Shown here in pieces: positions 1 through 8,596 of a stretch of DNA of 64,000 bases; the first letter of the stretch is position 1; every line of letters starts with the position of its first letter. Position numbers and translations under genes: made by a program. The notes under the pieces were generated by a model that saw only the letters and a list, made by a program, of their open reading frames with translations, ran no database searches and was not told where the DNA came from. The stretch is from positions 3,277,801-3,341,800 of the forward strand of contig CM030931.1 of the NCBI GenBank assembly GCA_018136815.1, given 5' to 3'. This stretch comes from Isochrysis galbana. Taxonomy: Eukaryota > Haptophyta > Isochrysidales > Isochrysidaceae.

Positions 1-472
1 TCATCGGCGAGAAGACCAAATCATCGAAGGCTTTGGTGTCCTGGCCATCGTAGGGGGTGCTATCACCGCGCAGCGTGCCCTCGCCCAAGCGACTGAGCGA
101 CGTGAAGGTACCCAGTGATCCGTTTAAGTCGCGAGTGGGACAAGCTGAGAAGAGAAGCGCCGCGTTGGGAAAGCTGATCTCGCCCGCTTCGATCCGCGAT
201 GCGAGCGCCTCCGCCTTTGCGTCTGCATCATCGCTTCGAAGGAAGAGGATGTGCCTTGCGCGCACAAATCCGGCAGGCACGAAGTCGTCATCCTCGTACG
301 CTGCCTTCACGCCTTTCATCGTATCCTTCACCTTTCCGGCCGCTGACTGGACTTCGTCCATCAGCCCCATCCGGACGGGAGGAGAGCACAGCGCCGAGGT
401 TGTATGAAGAGGAGAGGGGTGGAGGGCGAGGCCACTGGGCAGTGCAAGCGTGAGACTAAGCAGCAGAAGCAT
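1..472 (-). CDS. Parvulin-type peptidyl-prolyl cis-trans isomerase, 3' end beyond the window
   Basis: The minus strand from the ATG at 472 stays open for 157 codons to the window edge. The protein starts with a hydrophobic leader (MLLLLSLTLALPSGLAL), suggesting a signal or plastid-targeting sequence. It then reads VRARHILFL, a stretch of alternating Ala and acidic residues, EAGEISFPNAALLFSACPTR, NGSLGTF and FDDLVFSP. This is the order of the parvulin (PpiC/rotamase) fold: the first strand with its catalytic-region His, the helix, 'F..A...S.cp...' and 'G.LG.f'. Parvulins catalyse cis-trans isomerisation of prolyl bonds. The C-terminal strand with the second conserved His lies outside the window. 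No intron is needed in the visible part. The family call is fairly secure; the compartment is inferred from the leader alone. Confidence 0.72.
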   Translation of the reverse strand, partial: MLLLLSLTLALPSGLALHPSPLHTTSALCSPPVRMGLMDEVQSAAGKVKDTMKGVKAAYEDDDFVPAGFVRARHILFLRSDDADAKAEALASRIEAGEISFPNAALLFSACPTRDLNGSLGTFTSLSRLGEGTLRGDSTPYDGQDTKAFDDLVFSPM

Positions 473-1813
473 GGCGTCGGGGGTGGGAGTGTGGGTGCGG
501 GGTCTCTCTCTCTCTCTCGTTCTGTCGGAGCGACGGCCTGCCGCGCTCGTGCCGGACGCGCCGCCCGCCTCCTCCCCTTCCACGTCGGTGGCTCGCTCGA
601 TTCCCTCTTCCGCCGCTTCCCCTTATCTCTCTCTCAGGCCAAGTCTCCGCGACTCCGCGACCGACCGCCGATCGTGAATCCAGCCAGACCCTTAGTTTCG
701 AAAAGAGAGGACTTTTCACAAGGTTCTCGTACGGTTTGAGGAGTGTGAACGCCGCCGTCCGCTGCTTATCGCCCCTTGTTCACGTTTTCCGTGTGTACGC
801 TTCCTATGGGTATTTACCTGGAGCCTGGCGTGGCCTAGACTAGTTATGTTGTGCTAAGGCCATTTGCCGCTCCACCCTTAGAAACAAGGAGGCGAAAGGG
901 GATGGTGGCGGGAAAGCTTGAGCGCTCAGTGTGTGTGTGTGTGTTGGGGCGAGGCTGGCGGCGCGCGGCGGCGAGCGAGTGGCGAAAGGGGGGCGCCTCC
1001 CCCGCGGGCGGGCTAGGATCCTCTTATCCTCTTCTTTTCTCCGGTCTTCGGTCTTTGCGCGCGCCGCTGCTCCGTTGGCGTTCACTTGCGTAAACTAAAG
1101 TCCACTTTGCCTATGGTTGGAACAGCTCCTTCGACCCTCTTACCTTTTACAACCGCTGTGCAAAAAAAAGATTTCCGCTGGTACTCGGTTATTGAAAGTG
1201 AAAGAGCGATCTCGCTGCTGGGATTTGGGATGCCCACTCTCCCCTACACTGCGCAGGAATTGGAGGACTCCCTCTCCCTCCTCGCCCTGGCGCAGCACAT
1301 GTGGATTGCCGGGTGCAGGCGCAGGCAGCGCAGGCAGGCACGGCTGCGGGCTGCGTGGAGTGAGGCGGCGCCACGCGCTGCGCCCGCGCGCGATCGAGAC
1401 AGCTCTCTCCTTGTGTTCGCGGCAGCGCCGCTGGGCCCCGCCAGACACCAAGTACAAGTACACAGGGGCCATCCGCACGACCGCACGATCACGCCAATCG
1501 GCAGTCAGCAGTCAGCAGTCAAGCAGGCCGCGCGCTGAAACCTCGTGGACATCAACCATCCATCCGCTGAGCCCATTGATTGGACGTTTGACGTCTCCGA
1601 GTGCCGAGTGATGCCGTGATGCCCGGAGAGCCCAGCTTCGAACCGATGCCGGGCACGCTGGCACGCTGCGTGCCCGATTCGACGATCCATCCATATGGGG
1701 GCCCCCGCCAGACACCATATCCACAGGGCCCACCCGCGGGGACCCTGCGGAATCCTTGGACACCCAGGGGAGGTGGAAAATAGTGGTTAAAAAGAGTGAG
1801 TGACCGGGCTATT
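473..1813. other. Intergenic, no gene seen
   Basis: GC-rich spacer between the parvulin gene and the first retroelement. It has a CT run near 504-520 and 640, and short (GT)n at 930-942. Several overlapping small frames exist on both strands, but none shows a recognisable domain. The 5' side (473-740) probably holds the parvulin promoter. Confidence 0.5.
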
Positions 1814-2607
1814 ATCTATTTTATGAGAGTGACAACTAAGTTTATACTTGGTTGACCCATGGGGGGGCACGAGCCCCCCCCTCTCTCCACTCCTCCCCTG
1901 CCATGGGGGAGGAACCACTCATCCTCCTGGCACGCCTGATGGCTTGCCAGGAGGCCACTGCCCTACTGACCCACTCCCTTCCCCACAGGCTCGCCCCATT
2001 CGCCCATCCTGGCCCCTCGTGACCAGCCCATCGCTCCAACCCCCCCTCCCCCCCTGGTCGACAGGCAGACATGTGCAGATTGGGGGCCCCAGAGGCTCAG
2101 GAGCGCCAGCGAGGGAGAGGCAGGGGAGGCCAGGGCCCAGTCCCAGCCTCCTCTGCCCCCAGAGCTGGCCTCCAGGAGCCTCCAGGGGTCGCCAGGGGCA
2201 GCTGCAGGCCTGCCGCAGGCGCGCCATCGCGCGTGCCGCAGGAGAGGGGAGAGAGAGCGCGGAGAAGGGGGTGGGCGGAGCGAGAGCTCCGCTCACCGAA
2301 AAATAGGTAAGTCCCGCACCTGTTTACAGGATAAGTCGGGGCTGAGACCGCCGCCCACTCGGAGACACAGGAGGAAGGGGGGGAATGATCACCGGTCACC
2401 GGGGGGAGGCGCGGGCCACCGGACCATATCTAAGCCCTTCACCCCTATCCCCCTAGTAGTGCACGGGGGGAGTCGCCTTATGGCGGGGGGAGAAGGGCCG
2501 GGGAAGTGGGGGTGTAGGAAAGTTTCCTACGTGAGTAGAAAGTAGAGGGTCCACGGCCGCGTGTGCGGTGAGACTATTAAAAGGTTTAATCTATTTTATG
2601 AGAGTGA
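1814..2607 (+). mobile_element. GC-rich hairpin-headed retroelement with 19-bp target-site duplication
   Basis: The 19-mer ATCTATTTTATGAGAGTGA occurs exactly at 1814-1832 and again at 2589-2607, bracketing a 756-bp unit (1833-2588). The unit begins with the hairpin AACTAAGTttatACTTGGTT (1834-1853). A GACCCATGG box and a G7/C7 stem-loop follow. It ends GCGGTGAGACTATTAAAAGG plus a short T run. The interior is very GC-rich and has no convincing long ORF. A second unit of nearly the same length and sequence lies at 11387-12133. Partial copies are at 22443-22887 (inverted) and 60819-61195. A long duplication and a shared T-tract tail point to target-primed retrotransposition of a non-autonomous element. 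Confidence 0.85.
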
Positions 2608-2935
2608 GTGTGAGTGCCATTACTTGTTCCTAGACAATCAACAATCGCATTGACAAATGCAACTTTGGCAATGACAATGTAGCTGTTTATGGTCTCCGGC
2701 TGGGGTTTATGATTATGATCTCCGGCTGAGGCTCGTTGAATGGGGGAGCGTCAGAGTCAGAGAGTGTCAGAGTTTTATTGTTGTGTTAGTATAACCTTAG
2801 TGCTGCGGGACCGTAGCCCATCGACGGCAACGGAGCCCCTACCCCCGCGATGGGGTTGTGCGCGGTTGGCGCATGGCTCGTCCGGTGTATGTGGCTAGGG
2901 ATGCTAGCCAACAAGATGTCCTACGACGCTGTCTG
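2608..2935. repeat. Older dispersed repeat invaded by the 1833 element
   Basis: Two halves recur elsewhere in inverted orientation. 2608-2755 (GAGTGCCATTACTTGT... GGTCTCCGGCTGG) matches 38893-39045. 2765-2930 (TTTTATTGTTGTGTTAGT... ACAAGATGTCCTA) matches 42311-42475. No coding frame is recognisable. The duplicated target of the 1833-2588 insertion belongs to this repeat. Confidence 0.65.
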
Positions 2936-3135
2936 TAAGTTCTAACTGACAGGGACTGGCAGGAAGGCGCTCGATCGCCTCCCCCTCTGGTATCTTCTTG
3001 CCCCCCCCCCTCCCCCTCCCTAACCCTCCCGCGCTCCAACCCGCCGGGCCACACTCGCTCCTCCCCTCCCTCTCCCCCCTCTCTCTCTTCCTCCAGCCGT
3101 CACATTCTCTCACGCGTGGGCGTTGGGCGCGCAGG

Positions 3136-6132
3136 ATGTGGGCGTGCGAAGAGGACGAGCTCGACGATCAGGCCTTCCTTGACGTCGACCTTGACCGGGT
3201 GCACGAGGAGTACTGCTCGCAGCGCAGCTCTCAGCCAAGTGACAGCACTCCCGCCACGCAGCGCTTCCCGTCCTCCTCCTCGCAGCCCGAGCTGGCGGCG
3301 AGCTCCGCGAACCCGAGCGTCAGTTCTGAAGGCGTCTTGCTTCTCAGCTCAGAGCGCGCTAAGCTCAGACCCATCGAAGAATGCCTACTGCCCTTTCAGC
3401 GAGAGGGTGTGCAGAAGGCCATAGGCTGGGGCGGCCGTGTGCTGCTTGGCGACGAGATGGGTCTCGGCAAGACAATTCAGTCAATCGCGATCGCACGGTA
3501 CTACCAAAACGAGTGGCCGTTGCTCGTCATCTGCCCCACTTCTCTCTCAGGCGTGTGGGCAGACGAGCTGGAGCGGTGGTGTCCAAATCTGCTGCCAGGC
3601 GACATCAATCTTGTCAAATCATTCCACAACAGTGCCCTCACGACGTCGCCCGTGACAATACTGACCTATGGCCTGGTCACCAACGGCAAGGAGAAGGAGC
3701 AGCTCGCTGCTAACATCAAGGAAGCCAACTTTAGCACCGTCATCGTCGATGAGGCCCATTATCTCAAGGGACGCGACACCGTCCGCTCAAAACTACTCTT
3801 GCCCATCCTGGCAGGTGCTCACCGTTGCATTATGCTCACCGGCACTCCAGCGTTGAATCGGCCGGTGGAGCTCTTTCCCCTGCTGACCACCCTTCGACCT
3901 GGCCAGGCCGAGTGGAAGACGTATACGGCCTTTGTCAATAGGTACTGTGCGGCCAAACCCACCTTTTACGGTCGGCGCCGTGGTTTGGATGTAAGCGGCT
4001 CGTCGAACGAGGCTGAACTATACGCATTGCTTTCGCGCTTGCTGATGGTACGCCGGCTCAAGGCGGACGTGCTCACGCAGCTGCCGCCCAAGCGCAGGCA
4101 GAGGGTGCTGGTGACGCTCTCTCCCCAGTCGAGCCGAACGCTCGACGCTCTCCGTAAAGAGGCCGATGCACTGCCTCAAGGCCAATCTTTCGAGCGACAG
4201 AATATTCTCTCCAAGATGGTAACGGAACTGGCGAGAGCAAAGGTGAATGCGACGGCCGAGTACGTGCTCGAACTTACTGCCTCGTGCGACCGGCTCCTCT
4301 TCTTTGCACACCATCTCTGCATGCTTGACGGGATTGAGGCGGCAGCGGCAGCGAAAGGCGTGCGAACTCTTCGCATCGACGGGGCAACACCGGCAAGCGA
4401 GCGGCAGGCCATTGTGCGAAAGTTTGAGAGCGCGCCTGGCGGGAAGCCGCTGGTGTTCATTCTTTCCGTACTTGCGGCGGGCCAGGGTCTGACACTGACG
4501 AGCGCAAGCACCGTTGTCTTCGGCGAGCTGCGATGGGTTCCCGGCGAGCTGTTGCAGGCGGAAGACCGCGCGCATCGCATTGGCCAGCTGAACGCAGTGA
4601 ATGTACACTACGTGTGCGCGAAGGGGACAGTCGATGAAGCGATGTGGCGCGTCTTGCAGCGAAAGGTTCGCACTCTCGGGGCCTCACTCAACGGGGTTTC
4701 GAGCAGTCTGCGTGCAGAAGCGTCGGCGTGGCACACCGCCGACTCTCGGCGAGCAGAAAGTGACACGACTGCACCATCCATCGGGCCCACCGAAAGCTGC
4801 GCGGAGGCGGAGCCCACGGATCAGGCGGCTGAGGGCGAGGTCATGGGGGTTGAGCAAGCACGGCATCTGCAAAATGTTGAGGCGAAGCGCGCCGCAGAGC
4901 GTGCGGCGTTTAAGCAGTTGTTTGCTCCTCGATCCTCAATGGCAGCACAAGAGCTGACGAACGGCAAGGCGAGCTCGAACCGAGAGGGCGACCCGCGGCT
5001 CCATGCAACTGGAACATCCAAGGAACCGATTAACCTTGATGATAACGTGACGAGTGCAGCAAGCGCCATCGTTTGTATGCTGGACGTCGAAAGTGAGGGT
5101 GCTCTTTGCGACCAGGGGGAGGCTGAGGCTTGGTTTGCCATTTCATCGCTAACAGGGCGCCTGCACGCCTTTGGCGATGGGCCCGCTCCACTCGAAGGCG
5201 GCCTAGGCGCGAATGCTGTTGTGCATGCTATAGTTGATGCTGACGAGGAAAATCTCCCGGCTGCTCTGCGCGAGCCTACTATGCTTCGTATGGCGCAAAT
5301 TTGGCTCGCACAGTGGGATCGTCTGTCATCTGGCCAGAAGGCAGCGCTTGTGGACAAGCCTCTCCAAAATCCCATGCGAGCTGCAGCAAATACTTCGAGA
5401 CGCAGCGGGAAGCGAAGCGGCGAACAAGGTGAAGCGCAGGCGGGCACTGACGGTTCAGGGACGAGTACTATGCGCCAGACGAGTGCGCGGCGGTGGGCCG
5501 AGGGGCGTCGTCCGCCAGGAAAGCCTGACGTGGACTACACTACGAGAGAGTGGAGGACCGAAGGCGCCCGGCAAAATCACACTTGGTGGCAGCACTTCTC
5601 GATGCACTCTGGCCTTCCGCACTGCCTTGTTTGTCTTCTGGAGCACGAAGCGCGCAGAAACTCGCCATTCTGCTCTGAAAAGTGCGCCGCCTCATACGGC
5701 GCGGCGGCGTCCCAAGCATATGGTAGGAGACAGATCTACGACCGCGACCACGGTGTGTGTGCGACATGTGGCTTTGACGCCCACGAGCTCTTCCGCGTCA
5801 TCAGCGCCTTGCCCACTAGCGCGGAGCGTATGCAGGTGCTCATGCAGACCCACTACTCAACCTCGAGCGACCGGGTGGCACGAATGCTCCGGTGTCCCAA
5901 AGAGGGAGATTTTTGGGAGGCGGATCACATCCTTCCTGTCGAAGAGGGCGGTGGCGAGTGCGATCTCCTCAATCTCCAGACTTTGTGTGTGCCTTGTCAT
6001 GCTGCCAAAACGCGAAAGCAGCAAGTAGAGAGCAAAGCGCGGAAACGGCAAAAGGCGGCTAGTGGTAGTGCAGATCTGCGCGGATTTTTCGGTCGCACTT
6101 CCCCTTCATCAACGGTTGATCTATCCCAATGA
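3136..6132 (+). CDS. ZRANB3: ZRANB3-like SNF2 annealing helicase with HNH nuclease
   Basis: 998 aa, no intron needed. The frame is open from 2998, but I prefer the ATG at 3136 (MWACEEDELDD) because upstream codons are a CT/CCC-rich low-complexity tract. The SNF2 ATPase has Walker A GDEMGLGKT (about residues 104-113), DEAH (about 205), LTGTPALNRP (about 236) and a helicase-C half with IDGATPASERQ, AAGQGLTLTSA and QAEDRAHRIGQ (about 415-500). After a low-complexity linker comes a Cys-rich patch (CLVC...FCSEKC), then an HNH module with CATC (about 874), EADHILPVEEGG and CVPCH (about 951). ATPase plus HNH is the architecture of ZRANB3, a stalled-fork remodeller and structure-specific nuclease. 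The C-terminus has SADLRGFF, like a PCNA-binding PIP box with Ser in place of the usual Gln. Confidence 0.88.
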   Translation: MWACEEDELDDQAFLDVDLDRVHEEYCSQRSSQPSDSTPATQRFPSSSSQPELAASSANPSVSSEGVLLLSSERAKLRPIEECLLPFQREGVQKAIGWGGRVLLGDEMGLGKTIQSIAIARYYQNEWPLLVICPTSLSGVWADELERWCPNLLPGDINLVKSFHNSALTTSPVTILTYGLVTNGKEKEQLAANIKEANFSTVIVDEAHYLKGRDTVRSKLLLPILAGAHRCIMLTGTPALNRPVELFPLLTTLRPGQAEWKTYTAFVNRYCAAKPTFYGRRRGLDVSGSSNEAELYALLSRLLMVRRLKADVLTQLPPKRRQRVLVTLSPQSSRTLDALRKEADALPQGQSFERQNILSKMVTELARAKVNATAEYVLELTASCDRLLFFAHHLCMLDGIEAAAAAKGVRTLRIDGATPASERQAIVRKFESAPGGKPLVFILSVLAAGQGLTLTSASTVVFGELRWVPGELLQAEDRAHRIGQLNAVNVHYVCAKGTVDEAMWRVLQRKVRTLGASLNGVSSSLRAEASAWHTADSRRAESDTTAPSIGPTESCAEAEPTDQAAEGEVMGVEQARHLQNVEAKRAAERAAFKQLFAPRSSMAAQELTNGKASSNREGDPRLHATGTSKEPINLDDNVTSAASAIVCMLDVESEGALCDQGEAEAWFAISSLTGRLHAFGDGPAPLEGGLGANAVVHAIVDADEENLPAALREPTMLRMAQIWLAQWDRLSSGQKAALVDKPLQNPMRAAANTSRRSGKRSGEQGEAQAGTDGSGTSTMRQTSARRWAEGRRPPGKPDVDYTTREWRTEGARQNHTWWQHFSMHSGLPHCLVCLLEHEARRNSPFCSEKCAASYGAAASQAYGRRQIYDRDHGVCATCGFDAHELFRVISALPTSAERMQVLMQTHYSTSSDRVARMLRCPKEGDFWEADHILPVEEGGGECDLLNLQTLCVPCHAAKTRKQQVESKARKRQKAASGSADLRGFFGRTSPSSTVDLSQ

Positions 6133-6420
6133 GCGGGGAGGGGGAGGGGTGGGCTTGCACTCTTAGTCGCGGAGTGACGTGTCTGATATAGTGATCTTCC
6201 GACGACTAAAGGCAGGTCTCTAAGCTACTCCAAGCTAGACGAAGACGCACGGGGGTTCCAGAGAAGTATCATGCCTACGATCCACAACAAATCAAACCGC
6301 GATCGTGGCACGAGCTAGGCGGAATGGACAGGGGAGCGAGGCGATCCGAGGCATTCGGAAAAGCCGCAACCTCACTTGTCATTTGTCATTTGTGTGCCGC
6401 TGTTTTAAGCCATCGGATCG
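6133..6420. other. Spacer downstream of the helicase gene
   Basis: No gene or RNA is recognised. It should hold the polyadenylation region of the helicase gene. Confidence 0.4.
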
Positions 6421-6423
6421 GAA

Positions 6424-6510
6424 CTATCGTTAAAACGATAGGGTCATGGAGCGCGCCACTCTCCCCTCCTCTCTCCTCTCTCTCCGCCTGACCCGCCGCG
6501 CCGGCCGACC
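6424..6510 (+). repeat. Hairpin head of a truncated retroelement
   Basis: The palindrome CTATCGTTaaaACGATAG (6424-6441) is followed by GGTCATGGAGCGCGCC and a CT-rich stretch. The same order occurs at 18129, 40140 (inverted) and 60780 (inverted). No matching 3' tail or target duplication was found, so this is a fragment. Confidence 0.55.
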
Positions 6511-7522
6511 AAGTGATGGCCGACGCCTCGCACCCGCAGCACCTACATCTAGGGATAGGGACCACGCCCATCCAGGTTAGAGGTGGGGGCCGTAAAAGTC
6601 GGGTTCTTAGGATCGCTTTCTTCTGGCAAAAAAAATGCACGGATGCTGTCTTCCGGTGCCTTGTGACCATATTGGGATCGAACGAAAACTCGAACTCCAC
6701 GGGCACAAGTCCGACCGATCGCCGCCGCGCTCTCGCTGGAGTGCGGCGAAGGTCGAAGGTCGAAGGTCGAAGGTTGGCATGTCAGGCGGGTTGAGAGGGT
6801 GCAACTTGAGGTTCCCTTGTTTAATTTTTTATATCCATTTCACGGGGGGATTCGGCATTCGTAAGCAAAAATAACCAAACCTGAGGTTGCAGTCTCTCGG
6901 TCGCCATCGCTCTGCCTCGGATTCGAGCGGGGGGAGAGGAGGGGAAATCTTCCCCGGTCCCATGATGAAAAAATTTGGGCCTCCCGATCCGCCAGAGTTT
7001 TTTTTACCCAGCCTCCCCCGCCTCTATCCAGCTGGTCGCGAACCGCCCCTCCTCGCTACATGGTACATGGACATAGCCATAGGCCCACGCACAACCATGG
7101 TGGCGCCAATATATATGCCGGCCCAGCACGTACCCCTCGTTCGCGCTCGTCGCCCCTCGTACCTCCATCGCGTACGGAAGGCCGATGCCAAAGGGCGCAT
7201 TATTGTTTTTGTTGCTGTAGTTTGTTGTCGTAAGGACTAACTAAGGACCACCGTTTGCTCTTGCTCGTCCCACAACTCCCCCATTGCCTTCAGTTGAAAA
7301 AAAATCACACATACACGTATACATACACAACCGCACAGATGGCGGATGGCGGGGGCTGACGAGCGACCGCATCATCGACTCAAACTTGTTGGCATCCATG
7401 GCGCCGTCGATGGCGCGCATGTGAGGACCCATGGCCTTTGCATCATGCATTGATCATCAGCACTAATACACAGTGGACGTAGGCGCATCCCACACATCCA
7501 TGCCTAGGGAGACAAGGTGCTT
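6511..7522. other. Intergenic, low-complexity patches
   Basis: Contains a small (GAAGGTC)n run near 6748-6775 and two phrases shared with other spacers: GGTGCAACTTGAGG at 6799 (also 22150) and AACCTGAGGTTGCAGT at 6877 (also 13101). No gene is recognised. Confidence 0.4.
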
Positions 7523-8392
7523 TCACCATCCCCACGATTTATCAGCGACTAGCTGAGCCTCCTCATCGGTATGTCCACCTCTTCTGTCATTTGAGACCAA
7601 AACTGCAGCTCCTGAGCAAGCTAGTATTCCCCGCCATACAGGCGACTGCTCCGCCCGCAAAGATGGCATGGACGGTACAGTTTGGGTGGAGGTGCTGGAA
7701 AAGAGTGCTTCAAGTCGAGAAGTTTCATTCTTGGGTAGCTCAAGCATGCTGACGAGGACGCGGGCCAGTTCAGCATGCTTCTCCCGTGGTGCTCCTCCGT
7801 AGACCTGGGTTAAATACTGGACCAACCACACCTTGAGATAATCCATAGGCACACCATCGCGTGGTGTTGCACGACGTCCTCCGGATCTGCACGGAGTCAA
7901 CGAAATGTCCAATAGTATCTCTTGCGACAGACCTACTTCATTTTCGGAAAAAGTGTCCAGTACAGTGGCTGCTTCTCGCAGCCAAATGGGCGTGGCTGGG
8001 TCCCTCACATCATCAGAGGATGTAAGATGTGCTTGCTGGCAAGGCGAGGATGCTGCGGCAAGCTCGGTGTATGCGAGTTCGGGCCATGAGGATCCAATTC
8101 GTTCATGCCCAATGGCCTGCTCGCGTGCTGCAGCTCTAGCCTGCTCTTCCTGGAGCAATGTCCGCAGACGAGCCGTTTCGACGCGCTCTTGCCTCAAGGC
8201 TGAGCAAGCCTCGTCCAGGAGCGCCTGCAGGGTCTCGAGTTGCCCGAATCTCACGTGATCCAGATTCAATGCCGGACTTTCAGTGATGGGCTTCTCGCAG
8301 AAGGCACTCGGTGGGCTGGACTTCACGGGGTGGAGGGACGGAGCGGGCCTGTTGGTGCGATCGGACAGCGCCGCCATCGGCCTTCGGTTCAA
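7523..8392 (-). CDS. Small GRIP-domain golgin-like protein
   Basis: 289 aa in one open frame. Residues about 45-100 are a heptad-like coiled coil (LETLQALLDEACSALRQERVE and onward). Residues about 180-230 read MDYLKVWLVQYLTQ, then ARVLVSMLELPKNETSRL. This matches the GRIP pattern of an aromatic-Leu-Lys start, a paired helix ending in YL, and a final 'vl..mL.l...E...l' helix. GRIP domains bind Arl1 and target golgins to the trans-Golgi. Typical golgins are much longer. Either upstream exons were missed or this is a minimal or retro-copied version. A retroelement head lies just beyond the start codon (about 8403-8440). Domain call moderate; gene start uncertain. Confidence 0.58.
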   Translation of the reverse strand: MNRRPMAALSDRTNRPAPSLHPVKSSPPSAFCEKPITESPALNLDHVRFGQLETLQALLDEACSALRQERVETARLRTLLQEEQARAAAREQAIGHERIGSSWPELAYTELAAASSPCQQAHLTSSDDVRDPATPIWLREAATVLDTFSENEVGLSQEILLDISLTPCRSGGRRATPRDGVPMDYLKVWLVQYLTQVYGGAPREKHAELARVLVSMLELPKNETSRLEALFSSTSTQTVPSMPSLRAEQSPVWRGILACSGAAVLVSNDRRGGHTDEEAQLVADKSWGW

Positions 8393-8596
8393 ACCTACTC
8401 ACACCGATAGAAAACTATCATTAAAACAACGGGGTCACGGAGTTCGGAGTTCGCGCCGCTCCCGCTCCCCTCTTCCTCTTCCCTCTTCCCTCTTCTCTCA
8501 TCTCTTGCCATTTTGCTATCCAGGCCGCCAGCGCGGGTGGTAACGGAGAGAGACCATTGCCTTGGCACCATCACGGTGACGAGGGCGGCCGAGAGC

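Noticed and set aside
1600-1700. tRNA-like phrase TTCGAACC near 1638
   Set aside because: No acceptor or D stem could be drawn around it; likely chance.
1833-2588. Overlapping 100-150 aa frames in the GC-rich element as genes
   Set aside because: Open in several frames on both strands and not conserved in frame between the 1833 and 11387 copies; explained by GC-rich composition.
4018-4608. Antisense frame of 196 aa inside the helicase gene
   Set aside because: Shadow of the sense coding strand in GC-rich DNA; no domain.
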